DNA of 64,000 bases from Pseudomonas sp. MYb118 (GTDB taxonomy: Bacteria; Pseudomonadota; Gammaproteobacteria; Pseudomonadales; Pseudomonadaceae). The DNA is taken from the NCBI RefSeq assembly GCF_040947875.1, contig NZ_JBFRXN010000003.1, positions 868,001 through 932,000 of the forward strand, given 5' to 3'. Position numbers and translations under genes: made by a program. The notes beneath the pieces were generated by a model. It saw only the letters and a program-made list of their open reading frames with translations, did no database searches and was not told the origin of the DNA. Position 1 is the first letter of the stretch, and each line of letters opens with the position of its first letter. This document shows positions 10,588 to 20,466 of the stretch, piece by piece.

Positions 10588-11655
10588 ATGAAAACCTCAT
10601 TCACCCAACAAGAGATAAAAGTCACTTTCTGCACAGTTTCGAGCTCACTCCTGCTGTGTTCATCCATGGAAGTACAGGCCTCGCCTGCCGAGGAAGAAAC
10701 CGCCCCCTGGTATGACCAGCAGGTTCCTGTGCTCAGTTTGCCCGCCCTTGCCACGAGTTACCCGGGCCGCTTCAGCGCCGCGTCCGATATACGAAGTTCA
10801 CGCCTGACCACTCAAGAGGCCGCGCCCTCGGCCTGGGATCAACTCTATGGCCAGGCCGCACGCCAGGCCCAGACCGATTATGAATCCCAGGGCAGTGGCC
10901 TCGTCGGCGCCAATCAGTACAAAGGCCCGGCGATCCTCACCCTGCAAAGCGGCAGTGGCCACGTCCAGCAAGTCGGTTTGATCGGCGGCACCAGCCAGAT
11001 CCAGGCCAACGGCAACGGCCCGCTGACCAATCGCGCGCTCTCCGATCCCAATGCCGACACCCTCAATCTGCAGGGCCAGAGCCTTGGCGCCTACTGGAGC
11101 CTGACCGGTCCACAGGGCTGGCACGTGGACTTGACGGCCAGCGGCGGACGGGTAAATGGCTTCAGTCGCAACCAACAAGGCGCCCGGCAAGCGACGGAAG
11201 GCAGTGCAGTGACACTCTCGGTTGAAGGTGGTTTTCCCATTGGCCTGACCGAAAACTGGGTGGTTGAACCGCAAGCCCAGTTGATCAACCAACGCATTAC
11301 CCTGGACACGCCCTACGCCGGTTCCGGCAATGCGTCGTCCAGCGATCTCACCTCGTGGAGCGGCCGGGTCGGTGCCCGATTGAAAGGTAGCTACGACATC
11401 AACGGCCTCGGGTTCGAACCCTATGTGCGAACCAACTTGTGGCACACCGTGTACACCGGCAACACCGTGAGCCTGGATCAGGTCGACAAGATCAGCAGCA
11501 GTCGCAAGTCCTCCACCGTGGAAGTCGGACTGGGCCTGGTGGCCAGGGTCACCCCCGCCGTCAGCCTGTACGTCAGCGCCGACTACAGCAGTGACGTCGA
11601 TGACAACGACCTGAACGGCCTGATCGGCAGCCTGGGTGTGCGCATGCGTTGGTGA
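10588..11655 (+). CDS. autotransporter beta-barrel protein with minimal passenger
   Basis: A 355-residue protein. A weak signal peptide (TVSSSLLLCSSMEVQASP) is followed by about 65 residues with no repeats and then a complete autotransporter-type barrel from about residue 85. The barrel is clearly homologous to the one just upstream (EPYVRTNLWHTV versus EPYVRANVWHTA; VSLYVSADYSSDVDDNDLNG versus a matching YASTDYSSNIDSNQLRG) and ends LGVRMRW. It probably arose by duplication of the neighbour's barrel and loss of the passenger. It could serve as an outer-membrane anchor or export a short peptide. Its function is unknown. Confidence 0.75.
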   Translation: MKTSFTQQEIKVTFCTVSSSLLLCSSMEVQASPAEEETAPWYDQQVPVLSLPALATSYPGRFSAASDIRSSRLTTQEAAPSAWDQLYGQAARQAQTDYESQGSGLVGANQYKGPAILTLQSGSGHVQQVGLIGGTSQIQANGNGPLTNRALSDPNADTLNLQGQSLGAYWSLTGPQGWHVDLTASGGRVNGFSRNQQGARQATEGSAVTLSVEGGFPIGLTENWVVEPQAQLINQRITLDTPYAGSGNASSSDLTSWSGRVGARLKGSYDINGLGFEPYVRTNLWHTVYTGNTVSLDQVDKISSSRKSSTVEVGLGLVARVTPAVSLYVSADYSSDVDDNDLNGLIGSLGVRMRW

Positions 11656-11669
11656 AATACTTGCGCGAA

Positions 11670-11714
11670 CTGTTATTTCTAACAGTAGGCAGCCTGGTGA
11701 GCGTCATGCATTGT
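11670..11714 (+). promoter_or_regulatory. dyad-promoter module of tccC copy 1
   Basis: CTGTTATTTCTAACAG at 11670-11685 is a perfect 6-bp inverted repeat with a 4-bp spacer. TAGGCA (-35-like) follows directly, and CATTGT (-10-like) begins 17 bp after that. The ATG is 64 nt beyond the dyad. The layout is the same at copies 3, 4 and 5. Confidence 0.6.
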
Positions 11715-11748
11715 GAGCGGCAAGTCCGTTTGATTGAGGCTTGCACTG

Positions 11749-14643
11749 ATGACGCTCGGCATCCCCTCATGCGCGCATTTCGGCACACCGACGCTTCAGG
11801 TGGCGGATGCGCGCGGGTTGCCGGTCCGGGTGGTGCAGTTTCATCGACGTGATGCGGCGGACCCGGTCGATACGCGGGTGACGCAGCAACGTTATGACGC
11901 GGCCGGACGTTTGGTCGCCAGCCGGGATCCTTATCTGTTCGGGTTGGCACAGGCGGATGCTGCAACGCCGTACAACCTTCTGCAAGTGCCGAGTTTGTCC
12001 GGTGTTACGCTGTTGACGGTGAGTGTGGATGCAGGGTGGCGCGTTGGTCTGCGGGGTCAGGCCGGGCAAAATCTTGAAGCCTGGGATGGTCGTGGCAGCG
12101 ATAGACGGGCGGAGTTTGATGAGTTGCTGCGGCCGGTCATGTTGCGCGAAGGAGGCGTCGGGGTAACTGAACACGTACTCGAGCGCTTCACCTATGCCGA
12201 TGCCGGCCCGGAAGCCGCCGCGCATAACCTGTGCGGACAGTTGGTTCGTCATGATGATCCGGCTGGAACCGTACTTGTTCAGGAAGCCGGTCTGTCCGGA
12301 CTACTGCTAAAGCACACGCGCCAGTTTCTGACTGGCACCGAACCGCCCGATTGGCCGTTGGCAATTGCCGACAGGGACGCGTTGCTCGAATCCGGCGCAG
12401 GCCTGACCACCTTCGATGCCTACGCCGCAAGCGGTGACGCTCTCAGCCAGACTGATGCGATGGGCAACATCCAGTCTTCTGGTTACACCCGAGCCGGCCA
12501 ACTGAAGGATGCTCGCTTGACCCTGGCCGGCGCGGGTCAAAGCGAAAAGCTGCTGGTCAGCGATTTGCACTACAACGCCATAGGTCAGATCGAAGCGGAA
12601 ACCGCCGGCAATGGCGTCATCACCCGTCATCGTTACGACGAAGCCAACGGTCGATTGATCGAGCTGAGCGCACACAAGTCAGATGGAACCCCACTGCAAC
12701 AACTGCAATACGCGTACGACGCCGTCGGCAATGTGCTGAGCATCGAAGACGCTGCGCAGCCCATTCGTTACTTCAACAACCAACGTATCGAACCGATCAA
12801 GACCTACCGCTACGACACACTCGATCAACTGATCGAAGCCACCGGCAGCGAAGCCGTGAACGGAAGCGGCGGTCCCACCCTGCCCGACCTGCAGCCCTTG
12901 CCAGTGGACCCCAGCCAGATCGCCAATTACACCCAGACCTTTCATTACGATTCAGGCGGCAATCTGCTGAACCTTGTACATGTCGGCGCCCAATCCCAGG
13001 GCCGCACCTTGACCCGAGCGAAGTACAGCAACCGCTGCCTGCCCGAACACGACGGCCGCCCGCCTACCGAAGCCGAACTGGCGGCGGGGTTCGATGCCAA
13101 TGGCAACTTGCAGGAACTCCAGCCGGGTCAGCGGCTGGTTTGGGATCTGCGCAACCAGCTGCGCGAAGTCAAACCGGTGGTTCGTGAAGATGCTGACGAT
13201 GATCGAGAGTGTTATGTCTACGACGGCAGCGGCCAGCGAGTGCGCAAGGTGCGGTCGAGTGTGACCAAGGCCCGCACGATGCTGAGTGAGGTCCGCTACT
13301 TACCGGGCCTGGAAATACGCAGCCACGGTGGGACCGGAGAAATACTCCACGTCATCAACGCCAGCGCAGGCAGCAACAGCGTGCAGGTGTTGCACTGGGT
13401 CGCCAATCCACCCGATGAGATTGCCCAGAACCAACTGCGTTACAGCCTGAATGACCAGGTCAAGTCCAGCACGCTGGAACTGGATCAAAACGCCGATGTG
13501 ATCAGTTGGGAATGGTATTACGCATTCGGTGGAACGGCACGCTGGGCTGGGCGGAACAATATCGAGGCCAAGTACAAGACCGTGCGCTACTCAGGCAAGG
13601 AGCGTGACGCAACCGGACTTCTTTATTACGGCCTACGATATTATGCGCCGTGGCTACAGCGCTGGATTAATCCTGACCCTGCCGGATACACGGACGGGAT
13701 CAACCTCTACTCAATGGTAGGCAACAGTCCCATTGTCAATTTCGACAACCAAGGGCGTAATGGAGAAAGATTTAACCACGAGCAGTACCTCAGCGATTTC
13801 AAGCAGATACTGCGCCGCTTTCAGTTAAAAGATAATTACGTCAAAGGGTTCGCCCTCAACGATTACAAACGTTACAAGAAAAAGCTCTTGAAAATGGACT
13901 CGCTCGAAACTGACGAGCAAAAACTATTTTTCCGAAGACAAGTGCTAAAGCTCGGTAAAACGCTTCGCTCCAGCCAAAGCGTCCTCAATGACACTCTTCC
14001 CTATCGAGATACCTCAGACATTGAGGGCTATCGAGCATTTCTGGGTAATTTACGCAAAGCCTCCTATTTCCAACCCTTTGCTGAGTCTGCCCACGCGACA
14101 CGCGCAGAGAGCTCAGGCCACCCCGAGTGGTGGGAAGATGTATTTGACTTTGATTGGGAAGCGCAATGGGACGCCCCTACTGGTACAAGTGACTTCAGCG
14201 CAGGAGCACCGCCGCAACCCAGCCCTTCCAGTACTTCCCGACATGCACCCCAGGCGGGACCCAGCCGCGCGCGCACCTTCCGCGAAGAAACGCAGCCAGG
14301 TCGCGCCACCTCACCCAACCGGGGACGTTCACGCACGGGCGCCGGGCAGGCGACTGCCGCGCAACAACCCAATGCGCCAACGCCTCTGCATAGTTTCCCC
14401 ATGTTACCCACGGGCACCGACTCCAGGATCATCGAAGGTTACGAACTGGCACTTCGTATCATGGCGAATGAAGGGAATGAGCGAGCCATATTCCCCGAGG
14501 GTTTTAAACGTAATGAATTCATGCAGATTTCAAGAAAAATCCATCCCGACAGACTTAAATTGGAAGGGGCATCCCATGTCAGCGAAGCCGCGACGAGAGC
14601 CTTTCAAATCATCGGCAACTGGAAGGTACGCTCAGGCAATTGA
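11749..14643 (+). CDS. TccC-type toxin (copy 1), J-domain-like C-terminus
   Basis: A 964-residue Tc toxin C subunit. It starts with the TccC hallmark (TPTLQVADARGLPVRVVQFH, then DTRVTQQRYDAAGRLVASRDP), continues with RHS/YD repeats, and closes the core with RYYAPWLQRWINPDPAGYTD, the segment that forms the aspartyl autoprotease in this family. The core ends at M656 (NLYSMVGNSP). The 308-residue variable domain has a charged helical start, a Pro/Ser-rich linker (about 820-890) and a tail with IHPDR at 932-935 flanked by helices, resembling the helix II-HPD-helix III part of a J domain. In Tc systems this domain is the cytotoxic payload released into host cells. I chose ATG 11749 because GAGG lies 9 nt upstream. 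No immunity gene follows. Confidence 0.85.
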   Translation: MTLGIPSCAHFGTPTLQVADARGLPVRVVQFHRRDAADPVDTRVTQQRYDAAGRLVASRDPYLFGLAQADAATPYNLLQVPSLSGVTLLTVSVDAGWRVGLRGQAGQNLEAWDGRGSDRRAEFDELLRPVMLREGGVGVTEHVLERFTYADAGPEAAAHNLCGQLVRHDDPAGTVLVQEAGLSGLLLKHTRQFLTGTEPPDWPLAIADRDALLESGAGLTTFDAYAASGDALSQTDAMGNIQSSGYTRAGQLKDARLTLAGAGQSEKLLVSDLHYNAIGQIEAETAGNGVITRHRYDEANGRLIELSAHKSDGTPLQQLQYAYDAVGNVLSIEDAAQPIRYFNNQRIEPIKTYRYDTLDQLIEATGSEAVNGSGGPTLPDLQPLPVDPSQIANYTQTFHYDSGGNLLNLVHVGAQSQGRTLTRAKYSNRCLPEHDGRPPTEAELAAGFDANGNLQELQPGQRLVWDLRNQLREVKPVVREDADDDRECYVYDGSGQRVRKVRSSVTKARTMLSEVRYLPGLEIRSHGGTGEILHVINASAGSNSVQVLHWVANPPDEIAQNQLRYSLNDQVKSSTLELDQNADVISWEWYYAFGGTARWAGRNNIEAKYKTVRYSGKERDATGLLYYGLRYYAPWLQRWINPDPAGYTDGINLYSMVGNSPIVNFDNQGRNGERFNHEQYLSDFKQILRRFQLKDNYVKGFALNDYKRYKKKLLKMDSLETDEQKLFFRRQVLKLGKTLRSSQSVLNDTLPYRDTSDIEGYRAFLGNLRKASYFQPFAESAHATRAESSGHPEWWEDVFDFDWEAQWDAPTGTSDFSAGAPPQPSPSSTSRHAPQAGPSRARTFREETQPGRATSPNRGRSRTGAGQATAAQQPNAPTPLHSFPMLPTGTDSRIIEGYELALRIMANEGNERAIFPEGFKRNEFMQISRKIHPDRLKLEGASHVSEAATRAFQIIGNWKVRSGN

Positions 14644-14665
14644 CTCGACGCTGGAGGCAATCTGA

Positions 14666-17497
14666 ATGCCAGCAGGAGTTTCGGCCCACGCGCACTCGGC
14701 CACACCCATCCTCGCGGTGTCTGATGCGCGGGGGTTGTCAGTCAGGGCCGTAGGGTATCACCGCCGTGAAGCGAATGACCCGATAGACACCCGGGTCACC
14801 CAACAACGCTACGACGCCGTTGGGCGGTTGATCGCCAGTCGCGATCCCTACCTGTTTGATTTGGCACAGACGGATGAAGGCGCGCCCTTCAACCTCAATC
14901 AGGTGTTGAGCTTGTCCGCCACAGCGCTCCTGACCGAAAGCGTGGACGCCGGCTGGCGTGCTTCACTTTTGGGCGATTCCGATCAAGACCTTCAGTCCTG
15001 GGATGGCCGTGGCAGCAGCAAACGGGCTGAATATGATGAATTGATGCGCCCGGTAGCTCTGTGTGAAGCAGGCATCGGCATTGCCGAGCATGTGATCGAA
15101 CGCTTCACCTACGGCGATGCTCGCCCAGAAGCCGCCGCGCATAACCTGTGCGGGCAGTTGGTTCGTCATGATGATCCAGCAGGAGCCGTGCTTGTTCAGG
15201 AGGCCGGTCTTTCCGGGCTTCTGCTAAAGCACACGCGTCGGTTTCTCACAGGTACTGAAGCACCCGATTGGCCGCTGACAATCGCCGACAGGGACGCATT
15301 GCTCGAATCCGGCGCAGGCCTGACCACCTTCAATGTCTACACCGCAAGCGGTGAAGCTCTCAGCCAGACTGATGCCATGGGCAACACCCAGTCTTCTGGC
15401 TACACCCGAGCCGGCCAACTGAAAGATGCTCGCTTGACCCTGGCCGGCGCTGGTCAAAGCGAAAAGCTGCTGGTCAGCAATTTGCACTACAACGCCATGG
15501 GTCAGATCGAAGCGGAAACTGCTGGCAATGGTGTCGTTACCCGCCATCGTTACGACGAAGCCAACGGTCGATTAATTGAACTGAGCGCACACAAGCCTGA
15601 TGGCGCGCAACTGCAACAACCGCAATACCAGTACGACGCCGTTGGCAATGTGCTGAGTATCGAAGACGTCGCTCAACCGATCCGCTACTTCAACAACCAA
15701 CGTATCGAACCGATCAAGACGTACCGTTACGACACACTCGATCAATTGATTGAAGCCACCGGCAGCGAAGCCGTGAACGGAAGCGGCGGCCCTGCCCTGC
15801 CCGACCTGCAACCGTTGCCGCTGGACCCGAGCCAGATTGCCAATTACACCCAGACCTTTCATTACGATTCAGGCGGCAATCTACTGGACCTTGTGCATGT
15901 CGGCGCCCAAGCTCAGGGCCGCACCTTGACCCGAGCGAAGTACAGCAACCGCTGCCTGCCCGAACGCGACGGCCGCCCGCCCACCGAGGCCGAACTGGTG
16001 GCGGGGTTCGACGCCAATGGCAATTTGCAGGAACTTCAGCCGGGCCAGCGACTGGTTTGGGATCTGCGCAACCAGCTGCGCGAAGTCAAACCGGTGGTTC
16101 GTGAAGATGCTGACGATGATCGAGAGTGTTATGTCTATGACGGCAGCGGCCAGCGAGTGCGCAAGGTGCGTTCGAGTGTGACCAACGCCCGCACTATGCT
16201 GAGTGAGGTCCGCTACTTACCGGGCCTGGAAATACGCAGCCACGGTGGGACCGGAGAAATACTCCACGTCATCAACGCCAGCGCAGGCAGCAACAGCGTG
16301 CAGGTGTTGCACTGGGTCGCCAATCCACCCGATGAGATTGCCCAGAACCAACTGCGTTACAGCCTGAATGACCAGATCAAGTCCAACACGCTGGAGCTGG
16401 ATCAAAACGCCGATGTGATCAGTTGGGAATGGTATTACGCATTCGGTGGTACGGCATTCTGGCTTGGTCGAAGCAGCATAGAGGTCGGCTATAAAACTGT
16501 GCGTTATTCCGGAAAAGAGCGGGATGCGTCAGGACTTCTGTATTACGGGCTCCGCTATTACCCTTCGTGGCTGCAACGCTGGATCAACCCGGATCCTTGG
16601 GGTTATACCGATGGACTTAATTTATATGCGATGGTCGGAAATAACGCTGTGACCTATTTCGAGCTGAATGGAACAAATGGTGAAAAATTCAACCCAGAGC
16701 AGTACTTGAGCGACATTAAGACGATAATTAAAAAAAACTTTCCTATAGCCCCCGAGCTGACATGGAACACAAAGCGCGCCAATCACTACGCGAACAAGAT
16801 TATAAAAATAAAATCAATAGCCAGCACAAAAAACACCAAATATTTCCAACGACAGATATCAAAACTTAAAGCCGACTTAAAAGAAGACTCAGAATTAGGA
16901 AATTATCATGACGAAACATCGGAAGATACTCGACCGGACCACCGTTTGCTTCTACACAACCTGGAAAGAGCTTATATATTTGAGAGTCTGATCATGACAA
17001 ATACCGAGGAAGAACGAGAAAGGGATCTGGAATTTTTATTCGGCGCAGGTGGTCAGTTCCAACAGGCTTTTCATAAGGAAATGCTTGAATCTGCAGGACA
17101 CGTTTCGAAGTTTGATACAGATTTTAACTACGAAAATTTCGCAGGACGACATCGTTCCCGTACTCCGCTTGCAACTCCCCATTCGCATACGGGTTTTACC
17201 CACACCAATGGCAGACGACTATCGAATGACAGCAACTTCGCAACTGATAATTTTGGATTACCGATAGGAACATCTGAAAAAATTGTAGACGGCTTAAAAC
17301 TGGCACACCAAATAATTAAAAATGAGGCGAATGAAAAAAATATATTCGAAAATGGTTTTGATCCAGCGAAATTCAGAGAGTTCTCACTGAAAATTCACCC
17401 AGACAAATTGAATCTTGAAGGGTTTCCGCACGTGAGAGAGACGGCCGCGACTGCGTTCAAGATTATTTCATACTGGAAAGATCGTGCAGATTCATGA
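14666..17497 (+). CDS. TccC-type toxin (copy 2), J-domain-like C-terminus
   Basis: A 943-residue paralogue of copy 1, starting 22 nt after its stop with GGAGG 8 nt before the ATG and no dyad promoter, so it is probably cotranscribed. The core again ends at residue 656 (NLYAMVGNNAV). Its first 220 residues are nearly identical to copy 3, while residues about 500-570 match copy 1, which indicates a mosaic. The 287-residue variable domain is AT-richer than the core and shares the copy-1 plan: GEKFNPEQYLSDIK at its start and FSLKIHPDKLNLEGFPH near the end, with HPDK at 911-914. The middle of the domain differs. The host target is unknown. Confidence 0.85.
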   Translation: MPAGVSAHAHSATPILAVSDARGLSVRAVGYHRREANDPIDTRVTQQRYDAVGRLIASRDPYLFDLAQTDEGAPFNLNQVLSLSATALLTESVDAGWRASLLGDSDQDLQSWDGRGSSKRAEYDELMRPVALCEAGIGIAEHVIERFTYGDARPEAAAHNLCGQLVRHDDPAGAVLVQEAGLSGLLLKHTRRFLTGTEAPDWPLTIADRDALLESGAGLTTFNVYTASGEALSQTDAMGNTQSSGYTRAGQLKDARLTLAGAGQSEKLLVSNLHYNAMGQIEAETAGNGVVTRHRYDEANGRLIELSAHKPDGAQLQQPQYQYDAVGNVLSIEDVAQPIRYFNNQRIEPIKTYRYDTLDQLIEATGSEAVNGSGGPALPDLQPLPLDPSQIANYTQTFHYDSGGNLLDLVHVGAQAQGRTLTRAKYSNRCLPERDGRPPTEAELVAGFDANGNLQELQPGQRLVWDLRNQLREVKPVVREDADDDRECYVYDGSGQRVRKVRSSVTNARTMLSEVRYLPGLEIRSHGGTGEILHVINASAGSNSVQVLHWVANPPDEIAQNQLRYSLNDQIKSNTLELDQNADVISWEWYYAFGGTAFWLGRSSIEVGYKTVRYSGKERDASGLLYYGLRYYPSWLQRWINPDPWGYTDGLNLYAMVGNNAVTYFELNGTNGEKFNPEQYLSDIKTIIKKNFPIAPELTWNTKRANHYANKIIKIKSIASTKNTKYFQRQISKLKADLKEDSELGNYHDETSEDTRPDHRLLLHNLERAYIFESLIMTNTEEERERDLEFLFGAGGQFQQAFHKEMLESAGHVSKFDTDFNYENFAGRHRSRTPLATPHSHTGFTHTNGRRLSNDSNFATDNFGLPIGTSEKIVDGLKLAHQIIKNEANEKNIFENGFDPAKFREFSLKIHPDKLNLEGFPHVRETAATAFKIISYWKDRADS

Positions 17498-17528
17498 CCG
17501 CCCCGGGTGGAGAATGACTCGTTTCTTC

Positions 17529-17573
17529 CTGTCACTTATGACAGTAGCCAGAACACGTCAAAACGCGCATGTT
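17529..17573 (+). promoter_or_regulatory. dyad-promoter module of tccC copy 3
   Basis: CTGTCACTTATGACAG at 17529-17544 has perfect arms CTGTCA/TGACAG. TAGCCA follows directly, then CATGTT after 17 bp. The ATG is 65 nt beyond the dyad. Compared with copies 1 and 5, both arms change together (TTA/TAA to TCA/TGA), so symmetry is kept. Confidence 0.6.
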
Positions 17574-17608
17574 GAGCAATCCCTCAACTTCGTTCGAGGC
17601 TGCCTGAT

Positions 17609-20356
17609 ATGCCAACAGGAGTTTCGACCCACGCGCACTCAAGCACGCCGACCCTCGCCGTGTCTGACGCGCGGGGATTGTCGGTCAGGGCCGTGGGGTA
17701 TCACCGCCGTGAAGCAAATGACCCGATAGACACCCGGATCACCCAACAACGCTACGACGCCGTTGGGCGGTTGATCGCCAGTCGCGATCCCTACCTGTTT
17801 GATTTGGCACAGACGGATGAAGGCGCGCCCTTCAACCTCAATCAGGTGTTGAGCTTGTCCGCCACAGCGCTCCTGACCGAAAGCGTGGACGCCGGCTGGC
17901 GTGCTTCACTTTTGGGCGATTCCGATCAATACCTTCAGTCCTGGGATGGCCGTGGCAGCAGCAAACGGGCTGAATATGATGAATTGATGCGCCCGGTGGC
18001 TCTGTGTGAAGCAGGCATCGGCATTGCCGAGCATGTGATCGAACGCTTCACCTACGGCGATGCTCGCCCAGAAGCCGCCGCGCATAACCTGTGCGGGCAG
18101 TTGGTTCGTCATGATGATCCAGCAGGAGCCGTGCTTGTTCAGGAGGCCGGTCTTTCCGGGCTTCTGCTAAAGCACACGCGTCGGTTTCTCACAGGTACTG
18201 AAGCACCCGATTGGCCGCTGACAATCGCCGACAGGGACGCATTGCTCGAATCCGGCGCAGGCCTGACCACCTTCAATGCCTACGCCGCCAGCGGTGAAGC
18301 TCTCAGCCAGACTGATGCGATGGGCAACACCCAGTCTTCTGGCTACACCCGAGCCGGCCAACTGAAAGATGCTCGCTTGACCCTGGCCGGCGCTGGTCAA
18401 AGCGAAAAGCTGCTGGTCAGCAATTTGCACTACAACGCCATGGGTCAGATCGAAGCGGAAACCGCCGGCAATGGCGTCGTCACCCGTCATCGTTACGACG
18501 AGGCCAACGGTCGATTGATCGAGCTGAGCGCACACAAGTCCGATGGAACCCCGTTACAACAACTGCAATACCAGTACGACGCTGTCGGCAATGTGCTGAG
18601 CATCGAAGATGCCGCACAACCCATCCGTTACTTCAACAACCAACGTATCGAACCGATCAAGAGCTACCGCTACGACACCCTCGATCAACTGATCGAAGCC
18701 ACTGGCAGCGAAGCCGTGAGCGGAATCGGCGGCCCCGCCTTGCCCGACTGGCAGCCCTTACCAGTGGACCCCAGCCAGATTGCCAATTACACCCAGACCT
18801 TTCATTACGATTCAGGCGGCAATCTGCTGAGCCTTGTGCATGTCGGCGCCCAAGCCCAGGGCCGCACCTTGACCCGAGCGAAGTACAGCAACCGCTGCCT
18901 GCCCGAACGCGACGGACGCCCGCCCACCGAAGCCGAACTGGCGGCTGGGTTCGACGCCAATGGCAATTTGCAGGAACTTCAGCCGGGGCAGCGGCTGCTT
19001 TGGGATCTGCGCAACCAGCTGCGCGAAGTCAAACCTGTGGTCCGCGAAGACGCTGATGATGATCGTGAATGCTATGTCTATGACGGCGGCGGACAGCGAG
19101 TGCGCAAGGTGCGTTCGAGTGTGACCGTTACCCGCACGATGCTGAGTGAGGTCCGCTACTTACCCGGTCTGGAGATACGCAACCACGGCGGGACCGGAGA
19201 AACACTCCACGTCATCAACATCAGCGCGGGTAGTAACAACGTGCAGATTTTGCACTGGGCCCACGGGTTACTTGGTGAAGCTCTCCAGAACCAGATGCGC
19301 TACGGATGCGCCGATCATCTGAAATCCAATACGCTGGAACTGGACCAGCATGCCGATCTGATCTGCCAGGAAGCATTTTATCCCTACGGAGGAACGGCCT
19401 TTCAGGCGGGTCGCAACATGATCGAGGCCAAATATAAACTCCGACGTTATTGCGCCAAAGAGCGCGACTTTACCGGATTGCTGTATTACGGATTCCGCTA
19501 TTACGCACCCTGGTTGCAACGTTGGATCAATCCAGACCCAGCGGAAGATGCGGATGGGCTAAATCGTTTCAGAATGGTCGGTAATAGCGCAATTATGCTG
19601 GTTGATGCTAACGGTCTCTGCGGCAACTCTGGGATCGACACTAAAAACGCAGAAGGCAAACTAGACAGCAGCGCCTATCATATTTCCTATATAGATATAA
19701 ATCTGGAGAAAAAACTCACCAGCGATACTGGAAAATCCAAGAGAATTGAGTTTGTAAGGACAAATTTAACGCACACCCGCAAAAGAAACCAAGTTGACAG
19801 CCGTTTCAAGACAGATACTTTTATAAATTATTTCAGACCGAATATCTGGATCTTCACCGAAAATTTTAAGTATCAGCCTGATTACTTTGCGAGTGATGTA
19901 GCGGAGCATCAATACACCCTGCAGGCGAAAGCCAAAGGTTTTTATGGTGAGTTGCCGTCGCGCATCGCTCGGACAAAGATGAGAAATCAGTCGACATTGG
20001 ATAAGACCAAGGATCTACCCAGTGGGTCCGACGCGCTACTGGCAGTCTTCATGAAAGAGACATCAAATGGGAAGTCCACCCAACAGATACTCAACGTCTT
20101 CGGTCTTAGAGCCATCAGTGTGAAAAAGGCTATTAAGGGTACTGATGTTGATTTTATTATCACCGTCGAGCCGGCTCCAAATGAAGAAATGACCACCAAG
20201 TTAACACCCATGAAACCCAGAAAAAAGCAGGCGAGAGTTACTACATCTGCAACAGCGCCTATCCATCCAAAAAACCATTTACCGCATTTGCCCGTGAGTA
20301 GCATCAAAGTCAGCCAGCCAAAACGAGTTCAGACTTCAACTCGGCAACACAATTGA
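17609..20356 (+). CDS. TccC-type toxin (copy 3), unknown C-terminal domain
   Basis: A 915-residue TccC-like protein with the N-terminal TccC motif, YD repeats and the core-end motif QRWINPDPAEDADGLN; the core ends at M656 (FRMVGNSAI). The 259-residue variable domain is unlike copies 1 and 2 but homologous to copy 4. Shared features are the start (KSKRIEFVRTNLTHTRKR), a middle YFASDVAEHQY segment and a GFYGELPSRIA motif. It ends in a basic, disordered-looking tail containing KPRKKQAR, which resembles a monopartite nuclear localisation signal. I recognise no enzymatic family. The domain is visibly AT-richer than the core, consistent with module exchange. Confidence 0.8.
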   Translation: MPTGVSTHAHSSTPTLAVSDARGLSVRAVGYHRREANDPIDTRITQQRYDAVGRLIASRDPYLFDLAQTDEGAPFNLNQVLSLSATALLTESVDAGWRASLLGDSDQYLQSWDGRGSSKRAEYDELMRPVALCEAGIGIAEHVIERFTYGDARPEAAAHNLCGQLVRHDDPAGAVLVQEAGLSGLLLKHTRRFLTGTEAPDWPLTIADRDALLESGAGLTTFNAYAASGEALSQTDAMGNTQSSGYTRAGQLKDARLTLAGAGQSEKLLVSNLHYNAMGQIEAETAGNGVVTRHRYDEANGRLIELSAHKSDGTPLQQLQYQYDAVGNVLSIEDAAQPIRYFNNQRIEPIKSYRYDTLDQLIEATGSEAVSGIGGPALPDWQPLPVDPSQIANYTQTFHYDSGGNLLSLVHVGAQAQGRTLTRAKYSNRCLPERDGRPPTEAELAAGFDANGNLQELQPGQRLLWDLRNQLREVKPVVREDADDDRECYVYDGGGQRVRKVRSSVTVTRTMLSEVRYLPGLEIRNHGGTGETLHVINISAGSNNVQILHWAHGLLGEALQNQMRYGCADHLKSNTLELDQHADLICQEAFYPYGGTAFQAGRNMIEAKYKLRRYCAKERDFTGLLYYGFRYYAPWLQRWINPDPAEDADGLNRFRMVGNSAIMLVDANGLCGNSGIDTKNAEGKLDSSAYHISYIDINLEKKLTSDTGKSKRIEFVRTNLTHTRKRNQVDSRFKTDTFINYFRPNIWIFTENFKYQPDYFASDVAEHQYTLQAKAKGFYGELPSRIARTKMRNQSTLDKTKDLPSGSDALLAVFMKETSNGKSTQQILNVFGLRAISVKKAIKGTDVDFIITVEPAPNEEMTTKLTPMKPRKKQARVTTSATAPIHPKNHLPHLPVSSIKVSQPKRVQTSTRQHN

Positions 20357-20386
20357 CGCCCAGATGCTTTTTGATCTCTCATCGAC

Positions 20387-20431
20387 CTGTCACTTATGAC
20401 AGTAGCCAGAACACTGCAAAACGCGCATGTT
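20387..20431 (+). promoter_or_regulatory. dyad-promoter module of tccC copy 4
   Basis: CTGTCACTTATGACAG at 20387-20402 is followed by TAGCCA and, after 17 bp, CATGTT. The ATG is 65 nt beyond the dyad. The whole leader to the start codon is nearly identical to that of copy 3. Confidence 0.6.
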
Positions 20432-20466
20432 GAGCAAACCTTCAACCTCGTTCGAGGCTGCCTGAA

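Noticed and set aside
12188..12675. Long minus-strand open frames inside the tccC genes, repeated in every copy
   Set aside because: They recur because the genes are paralogous; the sense frame carries the RHS motifs and the antisense products match nothing.
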